From positions 62,001 to 126,000 of the forward strand of contig JALRGT010000001.1 of assembly GCA_023259675.1 (NCBI GenBank): a stretch of 64,000 bases of DNA. Direction: 5' to 3'. The position numbers were made by a program, and so were the translations under genes. Shown piece after piece: positions 9,598 through 18,998 of the stretch. Source of the DNA: Flavobacterium sp. (GTDB taxonomy: Bacteria > Bacteroidota > Bacteroidia > Flavobacteriales > Flavobacteriaceae). The stretch's first letter is position 1. Every line of letters begins with the position of its first letter. Under the pieces are notes generated by a model. It was not told where the DNA came from. It was given only the letters and a program-made list of their open reading frames with translations, and did not search any database.

Positions 9598-10857
9598 TCA
9601 CTCTTTCAGTGTCAATTTAACCAATTCTATTTTCTTATTTGTGGCCTCTTCAATGACGAAATGATACGATCCCACAACGATTACTTCTCCTTTTTGCGGA
9701 ATTTCTTTGGTATGATCTACGATAAACCCACCTAACGTTCCATACGAATCACTTTCGGGAATATTTAATTTATAGGTCTGGTTCAAGTACTCTACATCCA
9801 AACGAGTTGAAAAAATATAAGAATCCTCTTCAAGTACTTTCTCAATTAATTCTTCGTCTGAATCATGTTCGTCCTCTATTTCTCCAAATAGTTCCTCCAC
9901 AATATCTTCAATTGTTATAATTCCTGACGTTCCTCCGTATTCATCGATAACAACGGCGACGCTTTTTCTTTTTTTGGTCAACAAATCCATTACATCCTTG
10001 ATGTAAACCGTTTCTGGAACAAATTCGACTGGAATGACGACAGACTTGATGTTTCTGGGTTTTTTAAACAATTCAAACGAATGCACATATCCTAAAATAT
10101 CATCCAATGAATTTTGATACACTACAATTTTAGAATATCCGGTTTCTATAAACAAATCTTTAAGTTCATTAACGGAATCATACAACTCAACAGCAACTAT
10201 TTCTGTACGGGGAGTCATCACATCCCTGGCTTTGACACCTGAAAACTCCAAGGCATTTTGAAAAATCTGAATCTCAGAATCCACCTCATCATCTTCTTCA
10301 ACAGTGCTCATTTGTTCCGTGATATAATTTCCCAACTCTACTTTACTAAAATACAATTGCACTTGATCGCCATCTGTCCTAAAGAATTTCTTAAGTACAA
10401 AATCGGAAACCCAAATAAAAAATGTGGATATAAAGTAAAACAACCAATAAAAAAAGTAAGCTGGAACTGCAAAAAAACGAATAAAGGAATTCGCGTAAAT
10501 TTGAAAAAACACTTTAGGCAAAAATTCTGCCGTAATCAGAACTACCAAAGTAGACAATACGGTTTGAATAAATAAATTCGATAAATCAGAAAAATGATAA
10601 CCCATTGAATTTATCCAGCGCATCAATACTTCGCCCATAAAAAAACCATACACCACCAAGGAAAAATTGTTCCCGATTAGCATGGCAGCAATAAATTTTG
10701 ACGGTTTTTCGGTAAGTTTGGTAAGCGTTCTGGAAATGAAATTATCTTGTTTTTTCTCTATTTCAAGATAAATCTTATTAGAAGATATGAAAGCAATTTC
10801 CATCCCGGAAAAAAAAGCACATAAAATCAGGCATACTATTATAATGCTTACTTCCAT
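9598..10857 (-). CDS. HCC-family protein: DUF21 + CBS pair + CorC/HlyC domain
   Basis: This 419-aa protein of the hemolysin-related HCC family belongs to the group that includes the magnesium/cobalt efflux protein CorC and the gliding protein GldE. Four hydrophobic segments of the DUF21 (CNNM) domain occupy roughly residues 1-150. A CBS pair follows (MTPRTEIVAVELYDSV to VIDEYGGTSGIITIEDIVEELFGEIEDE). The CorC/HlyC C-terminal domain ends it (SDSYGTLGGFIVDH). It lies 3 bases from a small membrane protein gene in the LptC-CoaX cluster, not beside gldD/ssb, so I do not call it GldE. Ion transport is the family role; the substrate is unknown. Confidence 0.9.
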   Translation of the reverse strand: MEVSIIIVCLILCAFFSGMEIAFISSNKIYLEIEKKQDNFISRTLTKLTEKPSKFIAAMLIGNNFSLVVYGFFMGEVLMRWINSMGYHFSDLSNLFIQTVLSTLVVLITAEFLPKVFFQIYANSFIRFFAVPAYFFYWLFYFISTFFIWVSDFVLKKFFRTDGDQVQLYFSKVELGNYITEQMSTVEEDDEVDSEIQIFQNALEFSGVKARDVMTPRTEIVAVELYDSVNELKDLFIETGYSKIVVYQNSLDDILGYVHSFELFKKPRNIKSVVIPVEFVPETVYIKDVMDLLTKKRKSVAVVIDEYGGTSGIITIEDIVEELFGEIEDEHDSDEELIEKVLEEDSYIFSTRLDVEYLNQTYKLNIPESDSYGTLGGFIVDHTKEIPQKGEVIVVGSYHFVIEEATNKKIELVKLTLKE

Positions 10858-10860
10858 GTT

Positions 10861-11055
10861 TTATATTTTTTTATTCCTGTCATCAAATTTTTTAGAAAAT
10901 TTCCTTCTGAAGAAGAACATAAAAATAGCCACTCCGGCAATTGCAAGGCTCAACAAAGGGGTTGCAGTGGGGTCATTCCACTTTGAAATGGCATCAAAAA
11001 TGAAAAATAATGCAAATACCAGATATACGTATTGTGTGTATTTTAAATAGCCCAT
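10861..11055 (-). CDS. Small two-helix membrane protein, unknown function
   Basis: This 64-aa protein has two hydrophobic helices (about residues 8-22 and 34-49) joined by a short polar turn (KWNDPTAT), and a strongly basic tail (FFRRKFSKKFDDRNKKI), so the C-terminus should be cytoplasmic. It lies 3 bases before the CBS-domain gene and 14 bases after lptC, in a tight operon, which supports its being a real gene. I do not recognise a family; a role in envelope assembly is suggested only by position. Confidence 0.75.
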   Translation of the reverse strand: MGYLKYTQYVYLVFALFFIFDAISKWNDPTATPLLSLAIAGVAIFMFFFRRKFSKKFDDRNKKI

Positions 11056-11069
11056 AAAATTCCTGTAAT

Positions 11070-11627
11070 TTAATCAGCGGTTTCTACTTCGCCTGTTATT
11101 CTTTGTGAATTAATAATTTTAAAGTCTTTACTAAAATCAATTCCTTGTCCATTGGACTCCCCTTTAGTATCCGTAAATTTAAACTTTTTCTCCGTAAAAA
11201 ACCATTCGTTTTTTTGATCGAAATAGAGTTGTTCCGTTTCTAGCATCTGACCATCTTCCGAAACAATTTTTACCTTTCCTTGCAAATCAATAATCCCGGT
11301 AAGTTTATAGGAAACTGCATAATCAGCAGTCACATGTGTTTTTTTGGCTTTTTTATCATACAATGTGATATCAACACCGGTTGGAAATTCGGTAAAAGGA
11401 AAATCAACACTGGCATAATCAAGCATTTTAGAACTCAATAAAACAATCTTGATACGTCCAGAATCGGTATATTTTAGATTAACACCATCAGCATCTCCAT
11501 TGGGGGTAAACTCAGAATACTTATTTTTCTGAATTTCTTTAAATTTACTTTCGCACCCAAAAAACAGAGTCACAGTAAAAACTGTGACTACAAGAACTAT
11601 TATTTTATGTTTTTTAAATAAAATCAT
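11070..11627 (-). CDS. lptC: LPS export periplasmic protein LptC
   Basis: LptC is the bitopic or lipid-anchored component that carries lipopolysaccharide from the LptBFG transporter to LptA. This 185-aa version has a hydrophobic N-terminus ending VTLFFGCESKF, a lipobox with Cys about 25, so it is probably lipid-anchored as in many Bacteroidota. The body is rich in beta-strand repeats such as GIIDLQGKVKIVSEDGQMLETEQLYFD and FTEKKFKFTDTKGESNGQG, typical of the LptA/LptC jellyroll. It sits between an outer-membrane protein gene and a small membrane protein gene. Confidence 0.85.
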   Translation of the reverse strand: MILFKKHKIIVLVVTVFTVTLFFGCESKFKEIQKNKYSEFTPNGDADGVNLKYTDSGRIKIVLLSSKMLDYASVDFPFTEFPTGVDITLYDKKAKKTHVTADYAVSYKLTGIIDLQGKVKIVSEDGQMLETEQLYFDQKNEWFFTEKKFKFTDTKGESNGQGIDFSKDFKIINSQRITGEVETAD

Positions 11628-11679
11628 AAGTCAAAGATTGACAAAGTGGACAGCACAATACCAGTTATAAAACTACTGC

Positions 11680-12930
11680 TTAATTGAATTTTCTTTTTTC
11701 AAACCATTTATCATTGAAAGAGAATCCAACTCTAAAATTCATATAATTTTCCTGAACTAAACCAGAATTAGTAGTACCTCTTTTCCCTAAATCGAATCCT
11801 AAATTAATATTTGAAAAAGTACCCTGAATAGGGAATCCCAATCCAAAAGTCACTCCCATGTCATTTATTGATTCTGAATCAACCACAAGTCCTGTTTGTT
11901 CGAATTGTAAACCAGCGCGTAAAACAATTCTTTTGGCATAACTTGTAAAAGAATTATAACTCGGAATATAATAACCTCCTAGGCTATATTTAATTGATTT
12001 TTCATAAGAAACATTAGATGTTGTATTATAACTGTTATTCAAATCTCCAATACTTCCCATCACTACTTGACCTCCTAGAAGCCACTTTCTTGATTCTCCA
12101 ATACCGGCACCAACACTTAATTTGCTAGGCAGTCTCAAAACCCGCTCTCCACTTTGCTCATCAAGCAAATCAACCGAGGACACTTCAAAATCTGAATTAT
12201 ATAAAACAGTTGCAATATTTCTAGTATTCTTCGAAGTCAAATCACTTTCAATTGTGTAATTGACACTGCTGAAAAAATTAAGTTTCTTATTGATTTTAGC
12301 TTGATACATCGCACCAATATTGAAATTCACTCCTGACAAATTAGCCTCATTCAATTCACGAGTTCCGGAAGAAACTCCATTAATTATTTCAATACTGCTA
12401 GTTTCAATTTTTCCAAAATTATAATTGGCATCTGCACCTATACTTAAGCTGGGCGCTATTTTATACCCAAATCCCACAAATGCTTTATTCATACCCCCAG
12501 AACCACTAAACCTTCTATTATAAGGATCCGAATCTGTAGAAAAATTCTCGATTTTATACCCTACCGAAGAATAAGGAATCAATCCGAAACCAACACCTAA
12601 TTTTCCTATAGGCAACCCAACAGCCAAATAATCCAAAGTAGTACGACGAGTACTTGCCGTCTCAGTTCCTTCTTTTAGTTTCTTAGTGGCGTAAGTGAAT
12701 CCTGTTGCAAAAGTTGTCAGCTTCAAATTAGAGAAACTGGCCGGGTTTCCAAGATTGATATGAATACTGTCCTGTTCTACTGCAATTCCTGCCATTGACT
12801 GAATATCAGCCGTCCCTTTGAAACGAACATCACCAATACCATAAATAGAATAAGGCGACGAAGTCCCCTCCTGAGCAAAGATTACAATTGAAAAAAGTAA
12901 ACAAGCACTTATTATAATTTTCTTAATCAT
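11680..12930 (-). CDS. Outer-membrane beta-barrel protein (FadL-like fold)
   Basis: This 416-aa protein has a signal peptide (MIKKIIISACLLFSIVIFAQ) and a conserved start to the mature region (SSPYSIYGIGDVRFKGTADIQSMAGI, NPASFSNL) common to Bacteroidota putative porins of FadL-like fold. Alternating amphipathic strands run to the end, which finishes MNFRVGFSFNDKWFEKRKFN. Its first bases overlap the end of coaX by 8 nt, so the two are translationally coupled. The transported molecule is unknown; lipid or hydrophobic substrates are only a family-level guess. Confidence 0.82.
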   Translation of the reverse strand: MIKKIIISACLLFSIVIFAQEGTSSPYSIYGIGDVRFKGTADIQSMAGIAVEQDSIHINLGNPASFSNLKLTTFATGFTYATKKLKEGTETASTRRTTLDYLAVGLPIGKLGVGFGLIPYSSVGYKIENFSTDSDPYNRRFSGSGGMNKAFVGFGYKIAPSLSIGADANYNFGKIETSSIEIINGVSSGTRELNEANLSGVNFNIGAMYQAKINKKLNFFSSVNYTIESDLTSKNTRNIATVLYNSDFEVSSVDLLDEQSGERVLRLPSKLSVGAGIGESRKWLLGGQVVMGSIGDLNNSYNTTSNVSYEKSIKYSLGGYYIPSYNSFTSYAKRIVLRAGLQFEQTGLVVDSESINDMGVTFGLGFPIQGTFSNINLGFDLGKRGTTNSGLVQENYMNFRVGFSFNDKWFEKRKFN

Positions 12931-13657
12931 TTTTGATTTTATATTGAAAAGTTTGGTTCAAACTTTCTAAAAGAAAATTTGAATTGGCAAATATGGTATT
13001 TTTTAATCGTTTAGCCAAAAAATCTGTATCGCCACCCGTTAAAATTATGATAAAATTCGGGTATAATATCTTATATTCATCGATAAAACCGTCAATCTCA
13101 TAGACCAATCCATTTACAACACCAGAGTGAATAGACTCCGTAGTTGAATTTCCTATAAAATGTTTAGGAGTTTCAAGATGCAGCAGCGGCAATTTTGAAG
13201 TAAAATTATGCAAGGCTTCATACCGCAAACGCAATCCTGCAGAAATGGCCCCACCCAAATAACGGTTATTTTGATCAATAAAATCATAGGTAACACAGGT
13301 ACCCACATCTATAACCAATCTATTTTGACCCGGAAATTGCAATGTTGCACCTGCCGCAAGAACCATCCTGTCGATTCCCAATGTCAATGGTGTCTCATAG
13401 GTATTTTCAAAAGGAAACAAATCGGCATGTGAAATAAAATGGAGTAAAATCTCCTTTTGAAACTCCAAAAACGATTCTTTTTCGACATCTCCGACCGATG
13501 CAACAACTAAATCAGTCGTTTTTTGATATTTTTTTAAAATAATTTCAATGTTTTTTTGAAGCTCTTTTTTCGTGAACACAAATTGCTCCAAAAGGATATC
13601 ACCCTCAAATACAGCCGCTTTAATTCTGGTATTTCCTATATCAACCGTTAGAATCAT
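12923..13657 (-). CDS. coaX: Type III pantothenate kinase
   Basis: CoaX phosphorylates pantothenate in the first step of coenzyme A synthesis. The 244-aa length is normal. The ASKHA-fold motifs are visible: DIGNTRIKAAVF at residues 5-16, TLGIDRMVLAAGA, VIDVGTCVTYDFI and GGAISAGLRLRYEALH, with ILTGGD near the C-terminus. It is the promoter-proximal gene of the minus-strand cluster and overlaps the downstream outer-membrane gene by 8 nt. It has no functional link to LPS transport, so the pairing probably reflects simple co-transcription. Confidence 0.95.
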   Translation of the reverse strand: MILTVDIGNTRIKAAVFEGDILLEQFVFTKKELQKNIEIILKKYQKTTDLVVASVGDVEKESFLEFQKEILLHFISHADLFPFENTYETPLTLGIDRMVLAAGATLQFPGQNRLVIDVGTCVTYDFIDQNNRYLGGAISAGLRLRYEALHNFTSKLPLLHLETPKHFIGNSTTESIHSGVVNGLVYEIDGFIDEYKILYPNFIIILTGGDTDFLAKRLKNTIFANSNFLLESLNQTFQYKIKND

Positions 13658-13710
13658 ATTTTACATTTTGATTTTGCGAAGGTACGAATTGATTTTTTTT
13701 AAAAAATGTT

Positions 13711-13740
13711 TTGGATAAACTAAAAATCGTTCTATATTTG
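13711..13740 (+). promoter_or_regulatory. Promoter of tRNA-Phe
   Basis: TTG at 13711-13713 and TATATTTG at 13733-13740 are 19 bases apart, an exact match to the Bacteroidota housekeeping consensus TTG-N17-19-TAnnTTTG. Confidence 0.85.
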
Positions 13741-13783
13741 CACCCGCAATCAACAAGCACAACACTTAAGAATGCAACATAAA

Positions 13784-13856
13784 GGTACCTTAGCTCAGAT
13801 GGTAGAGCAATGGACTGAAAATCCATGTGTCCCTGGTTCGATCCCTGGAGGTACCA
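13784..13856 (+). tRNA. tRNA-Phe (anticodon GAA)
   Basis: Acceptor arms GGTACCT (13784-13790) and AGGTACC (13849-13855) pair fully, with discriminator A at 13856. The D arm is GCTC/GAGC. The anticodon stem ATGGA/TCCAT holds the loop CTGAAAA, with GAA at 13817-13819. The T arm contains GGTTCGATCC. CCA is not encoded. A perfect promoter lies upstream and a terminator follows. Confidence 0.97.
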
Positions 13857-13859
13857 CAA

Positions 13860-13889
13860 AACCCGAATAGCAATATTCGGGTTTTTTGT
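13860..13889 (+). terminator. Terminator of tRNA-Phe
   Basis: AACCCGAATA (13860-13869) pairs with TATTCGGGTT (13874-13883) around a GCAA tetraloop, followed by a T-run. Confidence 0.9.
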
Positions 13890-14210
13890 TTTTTATACCT
13901 TTTAAAACAATTTAGAATACTCCAGAACAATCCCAGATTTACACTTTCTAAATAACTGGAAAAACAACATATAGCCTTACCTTAATTTTAGCAATCAGGC
14001 TGCAAAACTTGCCATCAAATCCACTACAACGTTGTAGTAATTTTATCTCCTAATTTGACAACTTAAAATCAAACGTTTAAAATAAATCTTTATATTTACC
14101 AATAGCAGAAAACCGTTGATTTTAGGCACATTGTTAATGAATACAAACTATATTTCACAACCGATGATTATTTCCAATTTTAAAACCAAACTATCAAAAT
14201 CGCAAAATTC
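13890..14210. other. Gene-free stretch before the maltose genes
   Basis: I see no gene here. A -7-like TATATTTA lies near 14090-14100 without a clear -33 box and may drive the beta-phosphoglucomutase gene. Sus-type maltose loci often have a regulator or an MFS importer at this position; none is present. Confidence 0.5.
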
Positions 14211-14867
14211 ATGAATAAAAAAGCATTCATATTTGACCTGGACGGCGTAATTGTAGATACCGCGAAATACCATTTTTTAGCTTGGAAAAAAATTGCCAAC
14301 CAATTGAACATCGATTTTACACTGGAGCACAATGAGTTATTAAAAGGAGTGAGTCGGGTGCGTTCGTTGGACATTATTTTGGAACTGGGAAAAGTAGCCG
14401 CTTCATCGGAAGACAAAGAAAAATGGTTGATTCAAAAAAATGAAGACTACCTTTCGTATCTGGTTGACATGAATGAAAGCGAAATTCTGCCGGGTGTATT
14501 TCCAATTTTAGATTTTCTTAAAGAAAACAAGCAGGCCATTGCTTTAGGTTCCGCGAGTAAGAATGCCAGACCCATTCTGGAAAAAACAGGAATCCTTTCC
14601 TATTTTGATGCCATTGTGGACGGGAATGACGTTTCGAACGCCAAACCGGATCCTGAAGTTTTCCTAATCGCCTCCAAACTGCTTGGAATCGAACCGGAAA
14701 AAGCGATTGTTTTTGAAGATTCCGTAGCCGGAGTGCAAGCCGCCAACATTGGGAAAATGATTAGCGTTGGTATCGGAGAAGAGAAAATCTTACATGAAGC
14801 CAAATATATTTTCAAAGATTTCACACAGATGGAAACGAGTTTCATCACAAAGTTAATCAACAAATAA
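14211..14867 (+). CDS. pgmB: Beta-phosphoglucomutase
   Basis: This HAD-superfamily enzyme converts beta-glucose 1-phosphate to glucose 6-phosphate. It is 218 aa with the nucleophile motif FDLDGVIVDTAKYH (Asp in DLDG). The family-specific cap follows (LLKGVSRVRSLDIIL), then motif II (LGSASKNA), the lysine in NAKPDPEVFL and the acidic motif FEDSVAGVQAA. It lies 51 bases before a GH65 phosphorylase whose product is its substrate, the classic pairing for phosphorolytic maltose use. Confidence 0.96.
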   Translation: MNKKAFIFDLDGVIVDTAKYHFLAWKKIANQLNIDFTLEHNELLKGVSRVRSLDIILELGKVAASSEDKEKWLIQKNEDYLSYLVDMNESEILPGVFPILDFLKENKQAIALGSASKNARPILEKTGILSYFDAIVDGNDVSNAKPDPEVFLIASKLLGIEPEKAIVFEDSVAGVQAANIGKMISVGIGEEKILHEAKYIFKDFTQMETSFITKLINK

Positions 14868-14918
14868 CCAGCTGTAATTTAATTACCAAAGTTATCATCA
14901 CGCTTTAAATTGTAAAAA

Positions 14919-17225
14919 ATGAATCAAGATTATATCAAACCAGACAACTGGTCCATCATTGAAGAAGGATTCGACAGGGAAAGTGTTAAATCATCCGAAA
15001 GCCTTTTCAGTATTGGAAATGGCGCAATGGGACAACGTGCTAATTTTGAAGAAAGTTATACCGGAGAAACTTTTCAAGGAAGTTATATCGCCGGAATTTA
15101 TTATCCGGATAAAACCAAGGTGGGCTGGTGGAAAAATGGCTACCCGAAGTATTTTGCCAAAGTATTGAATGCACCCAATTGGATTGGAATCGATATCGAA
15201 ATCAACGGAGAAAACTTGGATCTTAATTGTTGCACTTCCGTGAAAAATTTCCGCAGGGAGTTGAACATGAAAGAAGGCTGGTACCACCGCTCTTTTGAAG
15301 CAACGTTGCAAAACGGAACCGAAATTGCCGTGAATGTACGCCGATTTCTTTCCTTAGATTTGGACGAAGTGGGAATCATCAAATACGACATTACTCCACT
15401 CAATCGAGATGCCCAAATAATTTACAAACCCTATATCGATGCCGGTGTCACCAACGAAGATGCCAACTGGGACGAAAAATTCTGGGAACCACTGGAAGTC
15501 AAACATACCGACAATGACGCTTTTGTAACGGCACAAACCTTCAAAACCCATTTCAAGGTAACGACCTTTATGCACAACACCGTTTTCGAAAACGGAATTG
15601 ATCAAATGCTCAGCCCGCATTACATCGAAACGACTGTGGACAAAATTCAGTTGAATTATGAAGTAACCGTACCAAAAGAAGCACAATCCACCTTCCAAAA
15701 AATTGGCGGATATACCGTTTCCCTCAATCATACCGACACGCTTTCGGCAGCTGAAAAAGTCATTCAAAAAGCAGCCAAAAAAGGCTACACAAAATTATTG
15801 GAAGAACAAATTGCTGCTTGGTCCAAAATCTGGGAAATGTCAGACATCACTATCGAAGGCGATGTTAAAGCACAGCAAGGAATCCGCTTCAATATTTTTC
15901 AACTCAATCAAACCTATCTAGGTAAAGACAGCCGACTGAATATTGGCCCCAAAGGATTTACCGGAGAAAAATACGGAGGTTCCACGTATTGGGACACCGA
16001 AGCCTATTGCATTCCGTTTTACATGGCAACCAAAGACCAACAAGTCGCCCGAAATTTATTGACCTACCGTTACAACCACCTTGACAAAGCCATCGAAAAC
16101 GCCCAAAACAATTTGGGTTTCAAAAACGGTGCGGCTTTATACCCAATGGTAACCATGAATGGAGAAGAATGCCACAACGAATGGGAAATTACCCATGAGG
16201 AAATTCACCGTAACGGCGCCATCGCTTTTGCCATTTACAACTACCACCGCTATACCGGCGACTATTCCTATATCCCCGAAAAAGGTCTGGAAGTATTGAT
16301 TGGGATTGCCCGTTTCTGGCACCAAAGAGCCAATTTTTCAACACAAAAAAATCAATATGTAATTCTGGGCGTTACCGGACCCAACGAATACGAAAATAAT
16401 GTCAACAATAATTTCTACACGAATTATATTGCCAAATGGTGTATCAATTATGCCTACGAACAAATCCTGAAAGTATCGCTCGAACATCCATCCGACCACA
16501 AACGCATCATCGAAAAAGTAAAACTATCCGATGCCGAATTGAAAGAATGGAAAAAAGTTGCCAATAACATGTATTTCCCCAAATCGGAAGAACTGGGCAT
16601 CTACCTGCAACAAGATGGCTTTCTGGACAAAGAGTTGGTTACCGTAAAAGATTTAGACAAATCACAACGCCCGATAAACCAAAAATGGTCTTGGGACCGT
16701 GTCTTACGTTCGCCCTACATCAAGCAAGCAGATGTCTTGCAATGTTTTTACTTTTTTGAAGACCATTTCACCAAAGAGGAACTCCTGCGCAATTTCGATT
16801 ATTACGAAGCCTTTACCGTACATGAAAGTTCGCTTTCTCCATGCGTACACGCCATTCAAGCGGCGGCGCTCGACAAAATGGACATGGCGTATGCTTTTTA
16901 CCTCCGAACTTCCCGCCTCGACCTTGACGATTACAACAAAGAAGTCGAAGAAGGTTGTCACATCACTTCGATGGCTGGCACTTGGATGAGTATTGTAGAA
17001 GGTTTTGGCGGCATGCGCATCAAGAACGACAAATTGCATTTCTCGCCAAAAATCCCGAAAGAATGGAAAGCCTATTCCTTTAAAATCAATTTTAGGAATC
17101 AGATTCTAAAAGTGGGCATCACTGCCACCGCCACTTCTTTCTCTCTCGATGGCGACGAAGATTTAGAAATCATCATAAACAACACCCCAATCATCGTGGC
17201 ACCCAATGTCATGGTGACGGTGTAA
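14919..17225 (+). CDS. GH65 glycoside phosphorylase, probable maltose phosphorylase
   Basis: This enzyme cleaves an alpha-linked glucosyl disaccharide with phosphate to give beta-glucose 1-phosphate and glucose. It is 768 aa, normal for the family, and has no signal peptide, so it is cytoplasmic. The N-terminal beta-sandwich begins GFDRESVKSSESLFSIGNG. The (alpha/alpha)6 catalytic domain contains YWDTEAYCIPFY, the general acid glutamate in GVTGPNEYENNVNNNFYTN, and the phosphate-binding motif TVHESSLSPCVHA. Maltose is the likeliest substrate given pgmB upstream and GH13 downstream; trehalose or kojibiose cannot be excluded from sequence alone. A terminator follows. Confidence 0.93.
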   Translation: MNQDYIKPDNWSIIEEGFDRESVKSSESLFSIGNGAMGQRANFEESYTGETFQGSYIAGIYYPDKTKVGWWKNGYPKYFAKVLNAPNWIGIDIEINGENLDLNCCTSVKNFRRELNMKEGWYHRSFEATLQNGTEIAVNVRRFLSLDLDEVGIIKYDITPLNRDAQIIYKPYIDAGVTNEDANWDEKFWEPLEVKHTDNDAFVTAQTFKTHFKVTTFMHNTVFENGIDQMLSPHYIETTVDKIQLNYEVTVPKEAQSTFQKIGGYTVSLNHTDTLSAAEKVIQKAAKKGYTKLLEEQIAAWSKIWEMSDITIEGDVKAQQGIRFNIFQLNQTYLGKDSRLNIGPKGFTGEKYGGSTYWDTEAYCIPFYMATKDQQVARNLLTYRYNHLDKAIENAQNNLGFKNGAALYPMVTMNGEECHNEWEITHEEIHRNGAIAFAIYNYHRYTGDYSYIPEKGLEVLIGIARFWHQRANFSTQKNQYVILGVTGPNEYENNVNNNFYTNYIAKWCINYAYEQILKVSLEHPSDHKRIIEKVKLSDAELKEWKKVANNMYFPKSEELGIYLQQDGFLDKELVTVKDLDKSQRPINQKWSWDRVLRSPYIKQADVLQCFYFFEDHFTKEELLRNFDYYEAFTVHESSLSPCVHAIQAAALDKMDMAYAFYLRTSRLDLDDYNKEVEEGCHITSMAGTWMSIVEGFGGMRIKNDKLHFSPKIPKEWKAYSFKINFRNQILKVGITATATSFSLDGDEDLEIIINNTPIIVAPNVMVTV

Positions 17226-17246
17226 CCATTACCATCTAATCCTTTA

Positions 17247-17287
17247 AAAACCATTAAGAAATCATTTTCTTAGTGGTTTTCTTTTTT
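17247..17287 (+). terminator. Terminator of pgmB-GH65
   Basis: A 15-bp stem, AAAACCATTAAGAAA (17247-17261) with TTTCTTAGTGGTTTT (17266-17280), one G-T pair, loop TCAT, followed by CTTTTTT. Confidence 0.85.
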
Positions 17288-17317
17288 AGCAGCAGAACGA
17301 TTGGTGTTTTCAATAAC

Positions 17318-17395
17318 TACTGTTCCTGCTTTCGGCTTTATCTCTCCATCCCTAAAGAACGGGATTACGAGGATACCGCCTCACTCAGGGCTAAA
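17318..17395 (-). ncRNA. Flavo-1-like intergenic RNA/repeat element, copy 1
   Basis: Read on the minus strand it starts TAGCCCTGAGTGAGGCGGTATCC, runs through a variable hairpin (AATCCCGTTCTTTAGGGATG part) and ends near AAAGCCGAAAGCAGGAA. The core TAGCCC-GA-GA-GCGG-ATCC is shared with elements at 30.5 kb and 62.3 kb. I recall this as the Flavo-1-type RNA motif common between Flavobacteria genes, but the name is not proven here. Confidence 0.45.
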
Positions 17396-17968
17396 AATAA
17401 AGTGTAGTTTTTTATAAGATATTTTTACTCTAGTTGAAAAACTGAACCCAATAGCTCAAAACCCGCAACAAATGAAAAACTCACAAAACTTGAAATACTA
17501 GCGGAGATTGCTTCGCCAGTTCACTATCGTTCGTGTCTTCCTTCGTCAGAATGACAAGTTTACGGAAATGGCAGCTTGCATAGCAGCATTTTTAGAGCCA
17601 CAATATCCACATTTTTGCCTTCCCGAAGTATGAGGGAACTCCGTCTCGTTTTCTACAAATTATTTCATCTAAATTGTGTGACTCTTTTTTTTTGGAGATC
17701 CCTCATCTTATGTTTGTATAAAAAAGATGCTACGATTGCGAAAGTAGCAACTCATTCTCTAGTGTTGGAAACTAGTAGTCCATTTACAAGTTGATTTTTA
17801 TATATTTGAAACAAATTCTGAAATCCATTAGACACATAATGGGAGTTGAGCAAAAGCAGATGTCTTTTTTTAGTGGCGATTTTTTCTTGTAAATTAGAAA
17901 ACTAGGATTTTGACAAACGAGAAAGTACTCATTGAAACAAATAACAAACATTAAATACCCTTATAATT
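17396..17968. other. Gene-free stretch with a decayed palindromic repeat
   Basis: The part at about 17504-17555 (GGAGATTGCTTCGCCAG ... CTTCGTCAGAATGAC) resembles one arm of the GTCATT-to-AATGAC palindromes scattered in these genomes and is probably a relic. A 72-codon open frame at 17576-17794 has no protein-like features. I see no other gene. Confidence 0.5.
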
Positions 17969-18685
17969 ATGAAGAAAAGCATGAGTTTTTTTATTGGTTT
18001 ATTTTTCCTTTTTTCCAGTTGTGTTTTTGCACAAACTGACAATGAAGCAATTACTTTTAAAGAATCTTTGAATTACGGAAAGTCTGTAGCCGTATTTGGC
18101 GGTTCAGTTTCTGTAATCCCAGAAAGTGATACTGCCAAAAACATGTGGAAGAAATACTTAGGAATGACCATTACCAATTATGGAGTTCCTGGCGCAGGAT
18201 TTTCTTCCTTGCAAGGAAAATCGCTGCAGCAACAAGTCGATGAAGCGGGTATTTTTGACATCTATATTCTTTGGGCTTCCACCAATGACTACACTAATCA
18301 TAGAGAAAATGGCTCTTATACCGACTACACCGAATTTGACGGCTTTGACAAAGAAAAATTGACTACTCAAGCAGGAGGAATTAATTATTGTATTAAAAAG
18401 ATTTATGAACTAAACCCGAAGGCTGTAATATACTTTTTTACCTCAAGTAAAGCGTTTAACGAAAGAGGGGCGTATGATCCTTTTTATGAACAAGGGATGA
18501 ATAAATATGTTGAAATGCAAAAAAATATTTGCGAACTTCACGGGATTCCTTTTCTGGATCAGTTCACTTTAGGCGGATATAACATTTATAATAAAAATTT
18601 ATATTATCATGATCCGATACATATGAATGCCTCAGGATATAAAAAAATAGGAGAATTACAAGTGGCATTCCTAGCTTTTCCTTAG
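17969..18685 (+). CDS. Secreted SGNH/GDSL-type hydrolase
   Basis: This is a probable periplasmic esterase or deacetylase of the SGNH fold. It is 238 aa with a signal peptide (hydrophobic residues 5-21, ending SSCVFAQ). Block I is VAVFGGSVSVIP with the nucleophile Ser. Block II is the glycine in GVPGAGFSS, block III is WASTNDYTNH with the Asn, and block V is HDPIHMNASGYKKIG with Asp and His. All four SGNH residues are therefore present. It stands alone between two gene-free stretches in the middle of the maltose genes, which suggests it arrived separately. The substrate is unknown; removal of acyl groups from glycans is the usual role of such proteins in this phylum. Confidence 0.85.
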   Translation: MKKSMSFFIGLFFLFSSCVFAQTDNEAITFKESLNYGKSVAVFGGSVSVIPESDTAKNMWKKYLGMTITNYGVPGAGFSSLQGKSLQQQVDEAGIFDIYILWASTNDYTNHRENGSYTDYTEFDGFDKEKLTTQAGGINYCIKKIYELNPKAVIYFFTSSKAFNERGAYDPFYEQGMNKYVEMQKNICELHGIPFLDQFTLGGYNIYNKNLYYHDPIHMNASGYKKIGELQVAFLAFP

Positions 18686-18998
18686 TAGATTATTGGTCGT
18701 TTTTTAGATTAATCTCGAACAAAAAACTACTCCCAAAATTACAAAAGTAAAGACACGAATCTTTTCTTCGTTTATAAAATCATTAGGATGACAAATTTGC
18801 GTTAGTAGTAACTCAAATCGTAACATTTTTTTGAGCAATGTTAATCCAACATTACGCAAAATAAAGTTTAGCCCTTAATAAACTAATTAATGCAAATCCA
18901 TTCGTACAATTATAGTAGATTTAATTATCTTAGCCAAGATGCAAATTGAGCAGTGAGTGTTCATAAGTCAAATTAAATACTAACCTAATTTTTTAATT
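18686..18998. other. Gene-free stretch between SGNH hydrolase and DoxX
   Basis: This is A/T-rich DNA with no open frame of note, no strong hairpin followed by T-run, and no clear TTG/TAnnTTTG pair. I see nothing specific in it. Confidence 0.5.

Noticed and set aside
13641..13859. Minus-strand 72-codon frame across tRNA-Phe
   Set aside because: It is the complement of the tRNA, its promoter and the start of coaX.
15354..15767. Long minus-strand frames inside GH65 and other large genes
   Set aside because: They are shadows of well-supported genes, without motifs or starts of their own.
17576..17794. 72-codon plus-strand frame in the gap after GH65
   Set aside because: No domain, no promoter, mixed composition, and it starts in a repeat relic.
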